NCBI RefSeq assembly: GCF_010882125.1
Contig: NZ_JAAGVZ010000011.1
Coordinates: 1-64,000 of the forward strand
Length of the DNA stretch: 64,000 bases
From: Peribacillus alkalitolerans
GTDB lineage: Bacteria; Bacillota; Bacilli; Bacillales; DSM-1321
Reading direction: 5' to 3'
Under the pieces are notes generated by a model. It did no database searches. It was not told where the DNA came from and saw only the letters and a list, made by a program, of their open reading frames with translations. The position numbers and the translations under genes were made by a program. Positions 61,720 to 64,000 of this stretch are shown here, in pieces (positions within the stretch are counted from its first letter, which is position 1; every line of letters starts with the position of its first letter).

Positions 61720-61938
61720 ATGGCAACGAAAACAATCGTTTCAAATTCACTACGATTAACGTTTGACGGCGGAGTGGACGGAAAAGGAAATCAAATCTTC
61801 AAGAGAAAAAGCTTTTCGAACATTGACGTAACAGCAACACCTGACCAGCTTTATGCAACAGGAAATGCAATAGCTTTACTTCAAGAGTATCCGTTGTTAT
61901 CCATCGATAGCCAGGAATTACATCAATTAATGGTGTAA
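61720..61938 (+). CDS. DUF1659 small protein
   Basis: This 72-residue protein starts at ATG 61720 after a textbook AAGGAGGTGATACAA. SLRLTFDGGVDGKGNQIFKRKSFSNI...ATPDQLYATGNAIALLQ is the DUF1659 pattern, small beta-rich proteins of Bacillus. Function is unknown. It is followed at 42 bp by the DUF2922 gene and then the YvrJ gene, an arrangement that recurs in Bacillus. Confidence 0.85.
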   Translation: MATKTIVSNSLRLTFDGGVDGKGNQIFKRKSFSNIDVTATPDQLYATGNAIALLQEYPLLSIDSQELHQLMV

Positions 61939-61979
61939 GAGGAAAGGCTTATATTCTAGTAGAAAGGAGGAGATATTGA

Positions 61980-62195
61980 ATGGCTAAAACACTAGAATTA
62001 TTGTTTGTTTCTGAACAAGGTAAAAACCTAACCATTTCTATCGATAACCCGAAGGAACCGATTGATGTTGAAACTGTAAAAAGTTCCATGGATACCATCA
62101 TCGCACAGCAAGTCTTTACATCGGCAGTAGGTAAACCAGCCTCGAAAAAAGGGGTAAGGGTTGTAGAACGAAATGTGAATGATCTAGAAATGTAA
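61980..62195 (+). CDS. DUF2922 small protein
   Basis: This 71-residue protein (KTLELLFVSEQGKNLTISID ... VKSSMDTIIAQQVFTSA, ending ERNVNDLEM) matches DUF2922. It is often encoded beside DUF1659 proteins and resembles them in its KNLTISIDNPK strand pattern, so the two may form a heteromeric assembly. Function is unknown. AAAGGAGGAGATATTGA is the ribosome site. A hairpin terminator separates it from the YvrJ gene. Confidence 0.85.
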   Translation: MAKTLELLFVSEQGKNLTISIDNPKEPIDVETVKSSMDTIIAQQVFTSAVGKPASKKGVRVVERNVNDLEM

Positions 62196-62201
62196 TTTGT
62201 C

Positions 62202-62242
62202 AAAAGGTGGTCCAAGTTGTATGACTTGGATCACCTTTTTTA
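62202..62242 (+). terminator. Terminator between DUF2922 and YvrJ genes
   Basis: AAAAGGTGGTCCAAGT pairs with ACTTGGATCACCTTTT (one G-T pair), then TT. Confidence 0.85.
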
Positions 62243-62264
62243 AAAAAGAAAGGAGGGGAAGGGG

Positions 62265-62423
62265 ATGGAGCAGTTATTTCCGTTCATCAGCGAGGTGGGA
62301 TTTCCTATCGTAGTGACACTTTATTTGCTTCATAGAATTGAAGGAAAGTTAAATGTCCTCATTGAAACGATGCAAATCTTGCCAAGTAAAATGAAAGAAG
62401 AACTCTCTAGTCGGGATTCTTGA
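62265..62423 (+). CDS. YvrJ-family short membrane protein
   Basis: This 52-residue ORF starts at ATG 62265 with AGGAGGGGAAGGGG upstream. The single N-terminal helix (FPFISEVGFPIVVTLYLLHRI) and the EGKLNVLIETMQILP tail are the YvrJ pattern, short holin-like membrane proteins of unknown function seen beside DUF1659/DUF2922 genes. Confidence 0.85.
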   Translation: MEQLFPFISEVGFPIVVTLYLLHRIEGKLNVLIETMQILPSKMKEELSSRDS

Positions 62424-62678
62424 TCGTCCTTTAGTGCTGGTTGAATAAATAATTTTTAATCGGTACCAAAAACTTCTTTTTATCAAAGAACATAATCTTA
62501 TAACACCAATATTCAATCATTATCGACCAATCGAAGTAATTTAACGAAAAATCATCCCCCGATGGCAACTCGCTATTGGGGTTTATGGTTAATGGAATGT
62601 TAAATTTAAAAATCAGAAAAGGATTTTTCGGGCATTGAACTGAATACATATATCGTAATAAAAGAAAGGAAGTGAATT

Positions 62679-63989
62679 ATGGAAATCAGCCCGAAACCCA
62701 ATAATGCGAAGCCGAGGAATAACCTTGGCCTCTATTTATCATTACCGGTATTATCTTGGGCATTATACGATTTTGCTAATACGATTTTTTCTTCAAACAT
62801 TAATACCATTTTCTTTCCCTTTTATTTAGAAGAGACGATTGGAAAGAATGAAGTTCTCGATCAAATAGCGAGCACCTTCATATCGTACTCGAATGCATTG
62901 GCGAGCTTTTTTCTTGTTCTGTTTTCCCCCTTATTTGGAGTTTTGATTGATCGGACAGGGAAGAAGAACAAATACATTAGGATTTTCACTTTAATCACTG
63001 TAGCCTGCACTTTATCGATGGGACTTGTGGCTGCCTCTTCCATGCAAGGAGAGATATTTGGCATACCCATTGTATTGGCATTAGTTATCCTATTATTTGT
63101 TATTGCGAAATTCTTTTACCATTCTAGTTTAGTTTTTTATGACACTATGATTTCTGACCTAGCAAACAAAGAAACACTCCCGTTAATCTCAGGATTCGGG
63201 GTAGCGGTGGGGTATGTAGGTACTCTAGTAGGATTAACGGTATATCCATTTATAGGGGATCATGGCTCTCATGTAGCTTTTATTCCAACTGCTATATTAT
63301 TCTTGATTTTTTCTCTTCCACTATTCTTTTTTGTAAAAGAGCCGAAGGTGGTTCCAAAGAAAAAAGAATCGTTCCTATCTGGGTATAAAGAAATTTACGC
63401 GACCTTCAAGGAAATGAAGAGTCATCGTAAAGTATTTATTTTTATGATTTCTTATTTTTTTATCAATGATGCCATATCAACTGCGATTGCGATGATGGCC
63501 ATTTACGCGAAAACAGTTGTTGGTTTTTCAAGCGGCGCATTTATATTGTTATATCTGGTTTCTACTGTTTCAAGTATTATCGGTTCCTTTATTTTCGGCC
63601 ATGTCACAAAGGCAAAAGGGGCGACGAAGTCATTTTCTTATGTGGGGATCCTATTACTGGTTGCTTTGGCGGTTGCAACCTTTGCCTTCCATCCAGGCTT
63701 ATTCTGGATTGCGGGAAGCTTATTTGGGGTAGCCCTCGGGTCTATGTGGGTCACTTCTAGAACATTGATTGTCGAATCAACTCCAGAAGACAAAAGAGGA
63801 CAATTTTTCGGTTTATTTGCTTTTTCTGGTAAGGTCTCTGCAATTATTGGACCATTAGTTTATGGAACAGTAACGTACCTATTCGCAGATTACGGAACCT
63901 TGGCAAGTAGAATGGCACTTGGTTCATTGATGATTATGACGATGATCGGATTGATGGTTCATAGAAAAATCAATGTTAAAACGTTTTGA
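62679..63989 (+). CDS. MFS transporter of the Atg22/UMF1 type (YxiO-like)
   Basis: This 436-residue transporter has about 12 membrane helices. SWALYDFANTIFSSNINTIFFPFY near residues 26-49 is the signature of Atg22/UMF1-like transporters. SFLSGYKEIYATFKEM is the central cytoplasmic loop, and SMWVTSRTLIVESTPEDKRGQFFGLFAFSGKVSAIIGP lies towards the end. Members include YxiO of B. subtilis; substrates are not established in bacteria. The ribosome site AAAGGAAG lies 7 nt before the ATG. The gene ends 11 bp from the window edge. Confidence 0.88.
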   Translation: MEISPKPNNAKPRNNLGLYLSLPVLSWALYDFANTIFSSNINTIFFPFYLEETIGKNEVLDQIASTFISYSNALASFFLVLFSPLFGVLIDRTGKKNKYIRIFTLITVACTLSMGLVAASSMQGEIFGIPIVLALVILLFVIAKFFYHSSLVFYDTMISDLANKETLPLISGFGVAVGYVGTLVGLTVYPFIGDHGSHVAFIPTAILFLIFSLPLFFFVKEPKVVPKKKESFLSGYKEIYATFKEMKSHRKVFIFMISYFFINDAISTAIAMMAIYAKTVVGFSSGAFILLYLVSTVSSIIGSFIFGHVTKAKGATKSFSYVGILLLVALAVATFAFHPGLFWIAGSLFGVALGSMWVTSRTLIVESTPEDKRGQFFGLFAFSGKVSAIIGPLVYGTVTYLFADYGTLASRMALGSLMIMTMIGLMVHRKINVKTF

Positions 63990-64000
63990 TAGTGTTAGTT

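Noticed and set aside
62424-62678. Possible RNA element between YvrJ and the MFS gene
   Set aside because: A CCCC...GGGG pairing around 62557-62580 exists, but I see no known riboswitch or T-box features and no terminator.

Overview
The window looks like chromosomal DNA of a low-GC, Gram-positive, aerobic, spore-forming member of the Bacillaceae. This rests on strong AGGAGG-type ribosome sites, frequent TTG/GTG starts, hairpin-plus-T-run terminators, a CodY box, a cre site, a c-di-AMP (ydaO-type) riboswitch, and gene sets typical of Bacillus (glpP/glpK/glpD, kimA, dppABCDE-ykfABCD, ythAB-like bd oxidase, YvrJ/DUF2922/DUF1659). I cannot name the species. No rRNA, tRNA, CRISPR array, prophage or complete insertion sequence was recognised.

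Layout. 0-2.7 kb: a NERD-domain/zinc-ribbon protein, a non-coding stretch with a 20-nt iterated repeat, and a CAP-domain lipoprotein. 2.8-5.8 kb: cytochrome bd oxidase of the YthA/YthB type plus a DUF4064 protein. 5.8-10.7 kb: a broken methyltransferase, moeA, a chromate transporter, and a decayed molybdenum locus (modB and a mobB stump without modA or modC). 10.8-13.3 kb: a Gfo/Idh oxidoreductase, then a PlcR-like RNPP regulator divergent from a tiny secreted pre-peptide resembling PapR, a candidate private quorum-sensing pair. 13.6-18.2 kb: glycerol genes, glpP, glpK and glpD, with a GlpP-type antiterminator hairpin before glpD. 18.2-22.3 kb: kimA with its c-di-AMP riboswitch, a 42-residue ORF, and an aldehyde dehydrogenase with a cre site.

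22.5-32.3 kb is one long operon, dppABCDE-ykfABCD: a D-aminopeptidase, a dipeptide ABC transporter and three enzymes of murein-peptide recycling, with a CodY box in front. It is followed by a POT peptide transporter on the other strand. 34-39 kb holds a DUF4023 small protein, a class-I glutamine-amidotransferase-like hydrolase, a cytoplasmic beta-lactamase-fold protein, two small unknowns and a secreted HupE/UreJ-type membrane protein with an EF-hand. 39.3-45.3 kb is a single 2003-residue secreted protein with lamin-tail, OB-fold, PHP-like metallohydrolase and Ig-like domains. 45.6-51.3 kb is a second peptide ABC transporter, its binding protein split from the permease genes by a terminator and a dispersed repeat. 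51.6-64 kb carries a chemoreceptor and many small stress/sporulation-type or housekeeping genes (PPOX, zinc-finger, lipoprotein, VOC, DUF2383, nucleotidyltransferase, EamA, methyltransferase, GDPD, DUF1659/DUF2922/YvrJ) and ends with an Atg22/UMF1-type MFS transporter.

How it fits together: peptide uptake and use is the dominant theme (two Opp/Dpp systems, one POT carrier, wall-peptide hydrolases), joined by glycerol catabolism and respiration. The least ordinary items are the PlcR/PapR-like pair, the giant secreted hydrolase, two families of short periodic repeats (exactly 21 nt at two loci), a dispersed ~148-bp element present twice, and a folded leader in front of the orphan modB.
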